From: Barnesiella propionica
GTDB taxonomy: Bacteria > Bacteroidota > Bacteroidia > Bacteroidales > Barnesiellaceae
Assembly: GCF_025567045.1 (NCBI RefSeq)
Contig: NZ_JAOQJK010000001.1
Location: forward strand, 492,070 to 556,069
Direction of reading: 5' to 3'
DNA: 64,000 nucleotides
Part shown: positions 26,145-34,889 of the stretch, one piece after another
How positions within the stretch are numbered: position 1 is the stretch's first letter
Layout of the letters: every line of letters starts with the position of its first letter
The notes under the pieces: model-generated
Seen by the model: only the letters and a program-made list of their open reading frames with translations
Told to the model about the DNA's origin: nothing
The model's database searches: none
Made by a program: the position numbers and the translations under genes

Positions 26145-27422
26145 ATGAAAAGAATAAGTATATTAGCCGTTTTTTTAAGTATAGCTTTTACGATGTTCTC
26201 CCAGAGTGAGAAGATCAAGGCTGAGACCTTGTTTGAACATTTAAGGAACGGAGAGGGGCAGCAAGTTTACGAGATGCTTGACGAAAAAGCGCAATCTATG
26301 ATAACACCGGAATTCCTTTCATCTTGTTTTATGGAATTGCAACGGGGGATGGGAGAGTATAAAGGCCATACCGGATTTGTTTCCTGGCCCGGTAATATGT
26401 GGTATAGCGATATAAGAATGGGAGATATGCAGATTCGTTTATTGCTCGTCTTTGACAATGACGGCCTGGCAAATACTTTGCGTTTTGTTCCTGTTCCGGA
26501 GTTTCATACTGCAACATATGGCAAGGGGGAAAAAGAAGTGATAATAAAAAGTGGCAGATACTCCTTGCCAGGTACCTTATCGATGCCCGAAACCGGTTCG
26601 GCTCTTCCTCTTGTGATTCTTGTGCACGGTTCGGGGCCTAATGACAGGGATGAGACAATAGGGCCGAATACTCCGTTCAGGGAGTTGTCAGAAGCATTAA
26701 CCGCACGTGGTATTGCCGTATTGAGGTATGACAAGAGGACGAAAGTTTATACTCCGGATAAGAATGACACGGTTACGCTGGATTATGAAGTGACGGACGA
26801 TGCGCTTTCTTCCATAAATTATGCACGTACGTTGCCCCGGGTAGATGAACGAAGGATTTTTGTATTAGGACATAGCCTGGGGGGAATGATGGCACCGCGT
26901 ATTGCGGATCGTGACGGAAAACTTGCCGGAATTATTTTACTGGCTGCTCCTGCCCGAAAAATGGGAACGTTGATGGCCGAACAATTACGTTATATATCCT
27001 CTTTGGATACGCTGCACGGCGGAAATGGGGATGCCAGGGTCGAACAGTTGATTCTTCAATCCGAAAATATGGATAAGATAGGTATGTCCGGTTATGATCC
27101 TTCGGTGGGATTGCCGGCCGGGATACCGGAGTCTTATGCGGCAGACATGAGCTTATATAATCCGGTAAAGATAATGGAGACGGTCTCTGTACCAGTACTG
27201 GTATTGCAGGGGGAGAGGGATTATCAGGTGACAATGGAAGATTTTAATATCTGGAAAAAAGCGTTGTCAGGACATTCGGCTACATTTTACAGTTATTCCT
27301 CTTTAAACCATATATTCCATTCGGGCGAAGGAAAATGTACCCCAGCAGAGTATATGAAAGCCGGGGTGATTCCGGATCGGGTGTTTGATGATATTTCTTC
27401 CTGGATAAAAGGATTAAAATAA
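26145..27422 (+). CDS. Secreted alpha/beta hydrolase with N-terminal DUF3887
   Basis: 425 residues. The ATG at 26145 opens a signal peptide (ISILAVFLSIAFTMFS); an ATG at 26097 lies inside the previous gene and would spoil it. Residues 20-110 fit DUF3887, followed by a peptidase S9/dienelactone-hydrolase-like fold: HGSGPNDRDE, the nucleophile elbow LGHSLGGMMAP, an acid at LQGERDYQV and the histidine in LNHIFHSGEG. Likely an esterase or peptidase in the periplasm. Third gene of the DUF2089 operon, 11 bases after the YIP1 gene. Confidence 0.88.
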   Translation: MKRISILAVFLSIAFTMFSQSEKIKAETLFEHLRNGEGQQVYEMLDEKAQSMITPEFLSSCFMELQRGMGEYKGHTGFVSWPGNMWYSDIRMGDMQIRLLLVFDNDGLANTLRFVPVPEFHTATYGKGEKEVIIKSGRYSLPGTLSMPETGSALPLVILVHGSGPNDRDETIGPNTPFRELSEALTARGIAVLRYDKRTKVYTPDKNDTVTLDYEVTDDALSSINYARTLPRVDERRIFVLGHSLGGMMAPRIADRDGKLAGIILLAAPARKMGTLMAEQLRYISSLDTLHGGNGDARVEQLILQSENMDKIGMSGYDPSVGLPAGIPESYAADMSLYNPVKIMETVSVPVLVLQGERDYQVTMEDFNIWKKALSGHSATFYSYSSLNHIFHSGEGKCTPAEYMKAGVIPDRVFDDISSWIKGLK

Positions 27423-27444
27423 TATTAGTGCAAATAGGATAAAA

Positions 27445-27479
27445 CAGCAGGATAATTGTTTTCAATGATTATCCTGCTG
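27445..27479. terminator. Bidirectional terminator between convergent genes
   Basis: A 12-bp stem (27445-27456 with 27468-27479, 11-base loop) has T-rich flanks in both directions and serves the hydrolase gene and the DUF4252 operon. Confidence 0.8.
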
Positions 27480-27501
27480 TCGTTTTTGGAACGGGAGTGT
27501 T

Positions 27502-27957
27502 TTATTTTTTAGTAAGCTTTTTGATTTTTTCCAGAGATAAATTACCACACAGTGTGATATATACGAATTTAGGTGAATTATCGACAGCCATAACAAGCTC
27601 GCTGATTTTATTTTTGTTCTTTTTTATAAAAAACTTTACGTGCTCGTTTTTGTCCTTGACACTCATCAGTTCTTCATAACCTTTTTCCCGGATCATGGCT
27701 ATATAGTCTGCTTTCATTTTGTTGGAGGTAGCACCATCTTCGCTGGTAAGAATGTACATGGAATCCAGATCCTGTGCAATGTCACCGATATTCATTCCGT
27801 TTGCATCCATATCCGGCATCAGTTGTAACAATGTCTTGGATATATTTACTACGGTTACCCCTTTCATTTTGGAGTATTTTTCGATAAAATTATTTTGGGC
27901 TCTTAATGAGAGTGCAGAGACCATGAACAGTGTGATAATAATATATTTTGTTTTCAT
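27502..27957 (-). CDS. DUF4252 protein, second copy of the operon
   Basis: 151 residues. Signal peptide (YIIITLFMVSALSLRAQ), then the DUF4252 pattern (FIEKYSKMKGVTVVNISKTLL ... NKISELVMAVDNSPKFVYI). A periplasmic or secreted protein of unknown role, common in Bacteroidales next to ECF sigma factors. It starts 2 bases after the anti-sigma gene and is the last gene of a four-gene operon that begins with another DUF4252 protein. Confidence 0.85.
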   Translation of the reverse strand: MKTKYIIITLFMVSALSLRAQNNFIEKYSKMKGVTVVNISKTLLQLMPDMDANGMNIGDIAQDLDSMYILTSEDGATSNKMKADYIAMIREKGYEELMSVKDKNEHVKFFIKKNKNKISELVMAVDNSPKFVYITLCGNLSLEKIKKLTKK

Positions 27958-27959
27958 GA

Positions 27960-28457
27960 TTAATATGTTTTTGAATATGAGTTAAGTATATAATTTAATT
28001 TGTCAATTTCTGTTTCTGCCAATTCAATTTTTTGGGTGCCTTTATTCAGCTTTTGGGAAACGAGTATTAAAGCATTTTGAGTTTCCGCATAAATTTCTCG
28101 GGGCGACGGTTCAGGAGTATGGGATGCATCCTGGCGTATAAGATATAATCCGCAACTGATGACAATAATCAGACTGGCTGCCAAACCGGTCAGTGTTTTC
28201 CAGGGAATACGCCGGAAGGTCTTTTCAGTCTCCTTTCTTTCCATGGAATCGATTATCTCTTCCAGTTTCTTGCCTAAGTTCTCCGGAATAGATATAAACG
28301 TATCTTTATGAAGTGCCAGAAATATTTTACGATCGGCGGCGAATTTTTTATTTCCGGGTTCCGATTCGAAATATCGAAGCAACTCGAGCTCTTCCTGTTC
28401 ATCTAATGTTCCTTCGTAAAAGGATTCGAGCAGTTGTTCTATGTCTTTATCTTTCAT
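27960..28457 (-). CDS. Probable anti-sigma factor, single-pass membrane protein
   Basis: 165 residues. The N-terminus (IEQLLESFYEGTLDEQEELE) has the acidic helical look of anti-sigma domains, then a single membrane helix near residue 88 (TLTGLAASLIIVISCGLYLI) and a short periplasmic tail. It is coded 4 bases after the sigma factor, the standard arrangement for an ECF regulatory pair. Confidence 0.75.
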   Translation of the reverse strand: MKDKDIEQLLESFYEGTLDEQEELELLRYFESEPGNKKFAADRKIFLALHKDTFISIPENLGKKLEEIIDSMERKETEKTFRRIPWKTLTGLAASLIIVISCGLYLIRQDASHTPEPSPREIYAETQNALILVSQKLNKGTQKIELAETEIDKLNYILNSYSKTY

Positions 28458-28461
28458 TCTT

Positions 28462-28956
28462 CTACGCTTTAAAAAGTTCTTTAATTTTTTTTCTTCCCCG
28501 GGAAAGCATAGTTCGTATATTGCCGTTGCTTAATCCCGTGATCTGTTCTATTTCCTCGTTGCTGCATCCTCTGAAATGTTTGAGAATCATAACCTCTTTT
28601 TGCTGACCGGGCATTTGGTCTATCAATCGTTTTATTTGTATCAGATCGTCTTTTGTTTCCAGATATATATCGGGAGATATTCCGGTATCGGCCATATTCA
28701 GTTGTTCGGTTCCTTCATGTCTGAATCTGTGATATGCTTTATTCAGCTGAGTCAGGCAGAGGTTTTTTACCAGGGTTACACAATAAGCTTCTGTATTCTG
28801 GATATCGGTACATTCATCCCGTATCATCCATAATTTCATATAAACCTCTTGTATAATATCCTGGGCATCATTCTGATTTTCGAGTAACCGGTAAGCAATC
28901 CTGTACAGTTTGGGATGTAACGGAAGGAATACTTGTTTGAAGTTTTCCGCATTCAT
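28462..28956 (-). CDS. ECF-family RNA polymerase sigma factor
   Basis: 164 residues. Region 2 (NQNDAQDIIQEVYMKLW) and region 4 (MILKHFRGCSNEEIEQITGL, NGNIRTMLSRGRKKI) are clear. It probably drives its own operon, which has two DUF4252 proteins as its outer genes. It is preceded by 2 bases and followed by 4 bases, so the four genes form one transcript. Confidence 0.93.
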   Translation of the reverse strand: MNAENFKQVFLPLHPKLYRIAYRLLENQNDAQDIIQEVYMKLWMIRDECTDIQNTEAYCVTLVKNLCLTQLNKAYHRFRHEGTEQLNMADTGISPDIYLETKDDLIQIKRLIDQMPGQQKEVMILKHFRGCSNEEIEQITGLSNGNIRTMLSRGRKKIKELFKA

Positions 28957-28958
28957 CC

Positions 28959-29408
28959 TTATTTGTTTTTATCCGTTAATTTCCGGATCTGCTTTTTATT
29001 CAGATTTCCTTTTATTCTTACTAATTCATGACTATCTCCGGTATTGATGACTACCAGTTCTTTTATAATGTCGTTTTTTATTTTAATCAGTACGATAGAC
29101 GTTTCGTTTTCATCATTGTTCCGTATCAGAGTTTCATAACCGTTAAAGAAGTTATTGTTCTTGAGCATGTTGTCAAGATTAGTTTTAATTTTATCGGAAC
29201 ATTCGTCCAGATTAATTACTTCGATCGAGTCTATACCTTTTAGTTCCGAAGCAAAAGGCTTTAACAGAGTCGTGACGAACTTGTTTATTTTTATATGCTC
29301 GGTATCGGCGGTTTTTGCATAATTCGAAAACAATTTGTCTATATTATTTCCGAGTGCCGGAAGAGATATCATTAATATGATAACGGGTAAAATCTTTGTT
29401 ATTTTCAT
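28959..29408 (-). CDS. DUF4252 protein, first copy of the operon
   Basis: 149 residues. Signal peptide (ILPVIILMISLPALG), then a DUF4252-like body (LFSNYAKTADTEHIKINKFV ... IKELVVINTGDSHELVRIKG). It differs much from the 27502-27957 copy apart from the ending GNLNKKQIRKLTDK against GNLSLEKIKKLTKK, which shows common origin. First gene of the operon. Confidence 0.8.
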   Translation of the reverse strand: MKITKILPVIILMISLPALGNNIDKLFSNYAKTADTEHIKINKFVTTLLKPFASELKGIDSIEVINLDECSDKIKTNLDNMLKNNNFFNGYETLIRNNDENETSIVLIKIKNDIIKELVVINTGDSHELVRIKGNLNKKQIRKLTDKNK

Positions 29409-29507
29409 AATAGCTTATTTTAAAGAGTTAATTATTGACGCGCCGTTTTAGTCTTTATGAATAAGACGGATTATCGGCGGTTTTGTTACAAAAAATATAC
29501 GAAAAAA

Positions 29508-29532
29508 CGGGTATCTTGTGAAAAAATACCCG
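29508..29532 (-). terminator. Terminator after the hydroxyacid dehydrogenase gene
   Basis: A 7-bp stem (CGGGTAT, 29508-29514, with ATACCCG, 29526-29532) is followed on the minus strand by TTTTTTC. Confidence 0.65.
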
Positions 29533-29569
29533 CTATCCATTTATCCTGAATAAGATATCCGATATAAAA

Positions 29570-30526
29570 TTAAGATACTTTATTTTGTATATTACCTTCT
29601 AAATATGATTTTACGTTGGCACATGCGATATCCATCAGCCGTTTACGGGCTTCGAAAGTCGCCCAGGCTATATGAGGGGTGATATAACAATTCCGGGCTG
29701 AGAGCAGCGGATTATCGTTTCTTGGCGGTTCGGCTGAAAGTACATCCAGTCCTGCTGCATATAGACGTTTGCCGTTTAAGGCATCAGCAAGATCTTGTTC
29801 ATTCACCAATGGCCCCCTGCCTGTGTTGATAAGAATAGAGGTCGGCTTCATTAAAGATAATGCGTTTTTATCTATCATATTCCTTGTTTCAGGAGTAAGA
29901 GGCGTGTGTAACGAAACGATATCGCTAGTTTTTAATAACTCTTCCCGGGAAACCGCTTTGATATAAGGTGGCAGGTCTTTTTGTTTTTTAGAAGTATTTG
30001 CTATCACGCGCATACCGAAAGCGTCGGCCAGTTTGGCGACAGACATTCCGATATGGCCAAGTCCTATAATGCCGAATGTCTTTCCGGCCAGTTCGGTAAT
30101 AGGTGTGTCCCAAAAACAAAAATCTTTACATACACTCCATTTTCCCTCTCTTACTTTGCCGGAATGAAGTTCGACCTGATTGGTAATATTCAGTAAATGG
30201 GCAAATACCATCTGTACCACCGATTGAGTGCTGTAAGCAGGAATATTGGTAACAACTATATTTTGTTCCTTTGCGGCTTCGATATCTATAATATTATATC
30301 CGGTAGCCAGTACTCCTATATATCGCAATGAAGGTAATAATTTTAAAGTGTCAGCTTTTAAAGGCACTTTGTTTGTCAATATGATTTCTGCGTTTTTTGT
30401 CCGTTCAATAATTTCGGATTTATCGGTACGGTCATATAGGGTGCAATTACCCAAAGAAGTCAGATAATCCCAGGACAGATCCCCCGGATTGACGCTATAG
30501 CCGTCTAGAACCACTATTTTTTTCAT
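29570..30526 (-). CDS. D-2-hydroxyacid dehydrogenase (hydroxypyruvate reductase-like)
   Basis: 318 residues, full length. NAD-binding GIIGLGHIGMSVAKLA near residue 150, the catalytic arginine region LINTGRGPLVNE, the glutamate in LDVLSAEPP and the histidine in ITPHIAWAT. Closest in feel to glycerate dehydrogenase/HprA, which interconverts glycerate and hydroxypyruvate with NADH; the substrate is not proved by sequence. A minus-strand TATCTTTG at 30550-30557 is the likely -7 box. Confidence 0.9.
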   Translation of the reverse strand: MKKIVVLDGYSVNPGDLSWDYLTSLGNCTLYDRTDKSEIIERTKNAEIILTNKVPLKADTLKLLPSLRYIGVLATGYNIIDIEAAKEQNIVVTNIPAYSTQSVVQMVFAHLLNITNQVELHSGKVREGKWSVCKDFCFWDTPITELAGKTFGIIGLGHIGMSVAKLADAFGMRVIANTSKKQKDLPPYIKAVSREELLKTSDIVSLHTPLTPETRNMIDKNALSLMKPTSILINTGRGPLVNEQDLADALNGKRLYAAGLDVLSAEPPRNDNPLLSARNCYITPHIAWATFEARKRLMDIACANVKSYLEGNIQNKVS

Positions 30527-30968
30527 AGTCGTATTTTTTAGTTATTACACAAAGATATGGTTTATTTGTGAATACGAAAAGAATAGGGGAGTGCAGAATG
30601 TTAATATAGGGCTGTTCTTGTTCGGCTTTTTCCATAGATAGGGATGTGTTGCCGTATAAGTCAATGTTCCTGAAAAAACGGAACAAGTGAAATCTTAAAG
30701 GTAAGCAATAGTATTTTAGAATTATGATTGTGATATGAAATCGGGCGGTAGTTTTTAATGAAAGCAGTCAACGCTAATGCAATAAAGATTTTAATTCTAA
30801 ATGTTTTCCTGTGGTTTGAAAATGTTATAATATTTTTATTATAAATTTATTTTTTTCTTGTAAATAATAAATTTCTTTTATAATTTTACTTTTGTAAAGA
30901 TTTAGTGTTGCAGGTGTTTTTATGTTTGTTTTATTCCCTTTGTTATTTTACCCTTAAAATTTATTATT
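30527..30968. other. Divergent promoter region
   Basis: Two -7 matches point outwards: TATCTTTG on the minus strand (30550-30557) towards the dehydrogenase and TACTTTTG on the plus strand (30887-30894) towards the T9SS genes, leaving a leader of about 70 bases. Neither has a perfect -33 box. The rest is AT-rich without genes. Confidence 0.5.
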
Positions 30969-31964
30969 ATGAAAAAATTATTTGTTTTGTCATGTGCATT
31001 ATTTTTATGTGTGCTAATGCCGCTGTCTGCCCAAATCAAAGTAAACCAATATGGAGCCACTTATGTAGGTTCATATGGTTCTAATCCCGATGCACAGAAT
31101 TCGAATTATGATATTCCGGGATTATATGTATATGGAGCGAATGATTATCCTGCTATTTACTGTAAGCCCGGTTCGATAGGCCTTGGTATGAAAATTGATG
31201 GTAGTAAAAATATTAATGGTCCGCTTTTGTTTCTACAGGGAAATAATACGGCTAATATTACTTTGGTACAGGCATATGGTGTAGGCGGATTGTGTTTTAG
31301 TCTAACGGGGGAGGGCGTAGTATCTGCTAATAATTATATAACTTATACCCCTAAAAGCAATTTAAAAAATGGAGAAATGTTCAAGAAGATCGATTCTCCT
31401 TTGGAAAAACTGATGAAACTGAACGGTATCTTATACCAGTCTTCCGTATCGGAAACAAGTGGAGACGGCAAGCAGATGGTTCCGTCATCCAAGTACCGTA
31501 TCGGTTTACGGAGCGAAGAAGTTCAGTCTGTGGTGCCTGAAGTGGTTTATACGACTCAGGAAGGTGAAACCGGAATAGCTTATAACGAACTGGTAGGATT
31601 GCTGATAGAAGCGATGAAAGAACAACAGGCGACTATATCGGAATTGCAGGCTGCTGTCAATGAGTTGAAATCTCCGTCAACGATAGAAAGCCAGGCAAGC
31701 GATAACGCCGCTTTGTTGCAGAACGTACCCAATCCTTTCGATAAAGAGACCCGCATCGGCTATACATTGCCCTCCACAGTTTCCAGTGCGCAATTACTGG
31801 TTTATGATTTGCAGGGCAACCAGCTGAAGAACATACCTGTTATCTTACGGGGAAAAGGCGAAGTAGTGATCCAAGCCAGCGAACTGAGCGCCGGGATGTA
31901 TGTCTATACATTACTGGCCGACGGTAAAGAAGTGGCAACGAAAAGAATGATATTAACGAAATAA
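30969..31964 (+). CDS. T9SS-exported protein with intramolecular-chaperone-like domain
   Basis: 331 residues. Signal peptide (LFVLSCALFLCVLMPLSAQ). Residues 130-225 (PLEKLMKLNGILYQ ... YRIGLRSEEVQSVVPEVV ... IAYNELVGLLIEAMKEQQ) match the S74 endosialidase-chaperone/tail-fibre C-terminal domain with its coiled coil. The last 80 residues are a type A sorting domain (LLQNVPNPFDKETRIGYTLP ... AGMYVYTLLADGK ... RMILTK). It is followed after 10 bases by the C25 protease gene, so the two are probably exported together. Confidence 0.85.
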   Translation: MKKLFVLSCALFLCVLMPLSAQIKVNQYGATYVGSYGSNPDAQNSNYDIPGLYVYGANDYPAIYCKPGSIGLGMKIDGSKNINGPLLFLQGNNTANITLVQAYGVGGLCFSLTGEGVVSANNYITYTPKSNLKNGEMFKKIDSPLEKLMKLNGILYQSSVSETSGDGKQMVPSSKYRIGLRSEEVQSVVPEVVYTTQEGETGIAYNELVGLLIEAMKEQQATISELQAAVNELKSPSTIESQASDNAALLQNVPNPFDKETRIGYTLPSTVSSAQLLVYDLQGNQLKNIPVILRGKGEVVIQASELSAGMYVYTLLADGKEVATKRMILTK

Positions 31965-31974
31965 GGGAGTTGCC

Positions 31975-34356
31975 ATGAAAAGAAACAAAATCAGAGATCT
32001 GTTTCTCCTGTCCGCTGTTCTGCTGTCCTTGCCATGTATGGCAGATTTACAGCATACGGTAACATTCGACCGAAACAAGCTGGTTCTTGGAGAACAAGCA
32101 GGAGGCGACGGTATGGTTTATACGACCATCCGTTATGAAGACTTTCGTTTAAATCAACAGGAAGGCCACCCGGAATTGCCGTTCTGTTCTGTCCATCTAT
32201 TAGTTCCAGTCGAAAATGCAGAATTTACTGTAACCATAGATTCCTACGAGAGCGAAGAAGTGACATTGCCGCATCCGGTCTATCCGGCACAGACTTCGAT
32301 ATTAGCCGGTAGCCTGTCCGCCAATTATCCGTTCGTGACTCCCGATACCCGAGTTTATACTTCTGCACAGTACCCTTTATCGGTAAGTAATATAGAGCGA
32401 GACGGTTATTTCGACGGAGACAAACACATTGTAACGGTTTCTGTATGGCCTGTGGGATATATCCCCCAAGCGAATAAAGTGAAGTTTTATCGCAGTATCA
32501 CGTTCACAATCCATTATGGAGCATCGAAACGGAGCGTGTCGAAAACCAATGCCATGCAACCTATCCACCGGGATTTGGAGTCGTCCGAATCATTGGAAAT
32601 TCTTCAAAAGACCATAGCCAATAAAGATATGGTAGCTCCTTTACTGGCGAAGAGCCGCACTCGAAGTGTGTCTAAGGAGAGCCGTAGACGTGCCGGAACG
32701 ATATATACCATACCCTGTTATGAATATTGTATCGTCACTTCCCGTCAGTTAGCTCCTGCATTCCGTCGCTTAGTAGGTTGGAAGCGGATGAAAGGTCTGG
32801 ATGCGGGTGTTATTACGATGGAAGAAATCCTGAACGAACCGAATATCGTGGGTGATACTATTTCTGATATCAATGATAACGCAGGTAAACTGCGACAATA
32901 CTTAATGGGAGCATATGCAAACGGAACAAAATATGTATTATTAGGTGGAAATATAACGGTAGTTCCCGCAAGATTTAGAACGGGAGATGGAAAGGATTAT
33001 CAATATTGGTTAAGTAGCATTCCTACCGATTCATATTATGGAGACTTGAATAGTGACTGGGATAAGAATAGAAATTGGAAGTATGGTGAAATGACCGATG
33101 TGATAGACTTTTGGCCTGAATTGTATGTAGGAAGAATTTTATGTACGACAAATGCGGAAGTGGAACGGTATGTGAATAAACTGATCCGGTATGAGTTTAA
33201 TCCTCAAGATGCAGATTTTTCTTATGTAAAAAATGCGTTTTATACTCAAAGTGACGAATTTCAATCCATATTTAGGCAGGCACAGGTTATTTCTACGGCA
33301 TGGGGCGATACTATATTTTCCAAACAAACCATATTTGAAGAATTACCTACAGCAGCTGATCCTTCACCGACATTCCCCAGTGGAAAGCAAGTAATTGACG
33401 AGATTAACAAGGGGTATGGATGGATTAGTTTGCATGGACATGGAAATCCTAGTAGAGTAACTGTTTCTTCAAGCGGATATGATGGAAAACCGGGTAGTTA
33501 TCTTGCTGCGTATGAGGATTATGATACGACAGAGATTGGTAATAGCTGGGAAAATCTGAAAAATATAAATTCTCCTTCCATTGTTTATTCGAATAGCTGC
33601 ACAAATATGCCGATCGATGAGTTTAATGTAGTCGAAAATAGGACAAGTGTAGGTAAATCGTTTACAACGGGTGGGAATTATGGTGGTCCGGCTTTTCTGG
33701 GGCATACAAGATTAAGTTATATAGAGACAGGCGGAGATTTATATAAAGAATTTATCAAGATAATAAGAGAAGGGGATTCCCGGATAGGGGTAGCAGAAGC
33801 AATGTCTAAAGGAAAATATACAAAATCGGACTGGTATGATCGTTATGAATGTTGTAGTCATAATCTGTTAGGTTGTCCTGAATTTAATATGTGGACTGAT
33901 GTTCCGGAGAGAATAGACAGTATGTACGTGGAATCGTGGCCCGGCTTTCTTAAGATGCGGATTAATGGTTGGAATAATTGTACATTCCATTTAACAGGTT
34001 TATTTAAAAATGAAGGTTTCTTTTATCATATAAAGGGTTCGAATTCTACTTATCGTTTTTCTGGTAAATCTGCGAATTGCTATACAGTGATGGCTACGCG
34101 CCCTAATACATTCCCTTATATTCCTCATTTATATATTCAGAACATAGATATGACGGGGGAAAATTATATTTTCGGTACATCGGTATCTATCGGATATTTT
34201 GTGGATCCGTTAGCCGGTTCCAAAGGGACGAAAGGAAATGTGACGGTGAAAAGCGGGGCGGATATTATCTTTGAAGTAAGTAAGGATGTTTTACTGGATA
34301 AAGGATTCGAGATAGAACCGGGAGGTGCTTTCGAGATAAAGCATCGGATTATTTAA
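31975..34356 (+). CDS. Gingipain-like C25 cysteine protease, secreted
   Basis: 793 residues. Signal peptide (DLFLLSAVLLSLPCMA), a propeptide of about 200 residues, then the C25 domain: CIVTSRQLAPAFRRLVGWKR, YVLLGGNITVVPAR, the catalytic histidine in ISLHGHGNPS and the catalytic cysteine in YSNSCTNMP. The C-terminus (VKSGADIIFEVSKDVLL ... FEIEPGGAFEIKH) resembles the short beta segment seen at the end of other T9SS cargo rather than the classic YPNP type domain. Related to Porphyromonas gingipains and PorU, but without PorU's size. Likely an extracellular or surface protease. Confidence 0.88.
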   Translation: MKRNKIRDLFLLSAVLLSLPCMADLQHTVTFDRNKLVLGEQAGGDGMVYTTIRYEDFRLNQQEGHPELPFCSVHLLVPVENAEFTVTIDSYESEEVTLPHPVYPAQTSILAGSLSANYPFVTPDTRVYTSAQYPLSVSNIERDGYFDGDKHIVTVSVWPVGYIPQANKVKFYRSITFTIHYGASKRSVSKTNAMQPIHRDLESSESLEILQKTIANKDMVAPLLAKSRTRSVSKESRRRAGTIYTIPCYEYCIVTSRQLAPAFRRLVGWKRMKGLDAGVITMEEILNEPNIVGDTISDINDNAGKLRQYLMGAYANGTKYVLLGGNITVVPARFRTGDGKDYQYWLSSIPTDSYYGDLNSDWDKNRNWKYGEMTDVIDFWPELYVGRILCTTNAEVERYVNKLIRYEFNPQDADFSYVKNAFYTQSDEFQSIFRQAQVISTAWGDTIFSKQTIFEELPTAADPSPTFPSGKQVIDEINKGYGWISLHGHGNPSRVTVSSSGYDGKPGSYLAAYEDYDTTEIGNSWENLKNINSPSIVYSNSCTNMPIDEFNVVENRTSVGKSFTTGGNYGGPAFLGHTRLSYIETGGDLYKEFIKIIREGDSRIGVAEAMSKGKYTKSDWYDRYECCSHNLLGCPEFNMWTDVPERIDSMYVESWPGFLKMRINGWNNCTFHLTGLFKNEGFFYHIKGSNSTYRFSGKSANCYTVMATRPNTFPYIPHLYIQNIDMTGENYIFGTSVSIGYFVDPLAGSKGTKGNVTVKSGADIIFEVSKDVLLDKGFEIEPGGAFEIKHRII

Positions 34357-34375
34357 TCAAATATTTTTAAGTTTG

Positions 34376-34407
34376 GGAACATTTTGAGAGTTATTTCAAA
34401 GTGTTCC
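34376..34407 (+). terminator. Terminator of the T9SS/C25 operon
   Basis: A 12-bp stem with one G-T pair (34376-34387 with 34396-34407; loop GAGTTATT) begins 20 bases after the C25 stop. Confidence 0.65.
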
Positions 34408-34510
34408 TTAATTAATAAATCTTTATGACTGTAATATCGTTATGAATTTGTTTTCTTAAAAATAAGATATTCAGATATATGTGAAGATGATAAGGCTTTA
34501 TTATCAATAT

Positions 34511-34548
34511 AAAAGAGAAGTCTGTAATAATTTACAGACTTCTCTTTT
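34511..34548 (-). terminator. 17-bp hairpin, likely terminator of the interrupted tRNA
   Basis: A perfect 17-bp stem (34511-34527 with 34532-34548; loop TAAT). It lies 7 bases beyond the 3' end of the tRNA fragment on the minus strand, where a tRNA terminator is expected. Confidence 0.7.
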
Positions 34549-34555
34549 GTATCTA

Positions 34556-34581
34556 TGGGCGGAAAGACAGGGTTTTGAACC
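34556..34581 (-). pseudogene. 3' end of an interrupted tRNA gene (element attachment site)
   Basis: On the minus strand the sequence reads GGTTCAAAACCCTG then TCTTTCCG and CCCA: T loop, right half of the T stem, acceptor 3' strand and near-CCA tail. The left half of the T stem and everything 5' of it do not fit a tRNA (ATAGG opposite CCCTG), so the break lies at the T loop. The acceptor TCTTTCC-G suits tRNA-Ser but this is not certain. The intact tRNA should be at the other end of the element, outside the window. Confidence 0.65.
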
Positions 34582-34710
34582 TATAACTCTAACCGCTTAT
34601 ATGTCAGCTACTTTGCTTTCAAAATTTCAAATAGGTAACGAAACAGTAACGATTTTTAATCGTTAAGCCTGTCCAACTTTGACCGTGTTTGTCTGCCTAA
34701 CTTTCGGGTT

Positions 34711-34742
34711 CAAAGATACTGCATTCTTTTGAAACTCGCAAA
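34711..34742 (-). promoter_or_regulatory. Consensus promoter pointing out of the element's left end
   Basis: On the minus strand TTTG (34742-34739), 20 bases, TATCTTTG (34718-34711). Every position matches. The transcript would start near 34705 and run out through the attachment site. No coding frame lies ahead. Confidence 0.65.
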
Positions 34743-34766
34743 TATCTGATAATAAATATTTTTGGG

Positions 34767-34819
34767 TTAGTGCAAGGTGCAAGCTATATATATAAATATA
34801 TACTTGCACCTTGCACTAA
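34767..34819. repeat. Four-copy GTGCAAG palindrome
   Basis: A 17-bp perfect inverted repeat (34767-34783 with 34803-34819, AT-rich 19-base spacer). Each arm is itself a tandem of the heptamer GTGCAAG, so there are two direct and two inverted copies. It lies 70 bases upstream of the TetR gene and inside the element's end, where recombinase arm sites or operators are expected. No T run makes it a terminator. Confidence 0.8.
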
Positions 34820-34889
34820 AAAAAAGCACTGGGGTACAAATGGTTAAAACAAAATCCGTATCTTCGTAACCGATTAAAAACAAACGTGT

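Noticed and set aside
34481..34666. Small frame containing RQGFEP
   Set aside because: The peptide is a translation of the tRNA T arm at 34556-34581, a known source of false genes.
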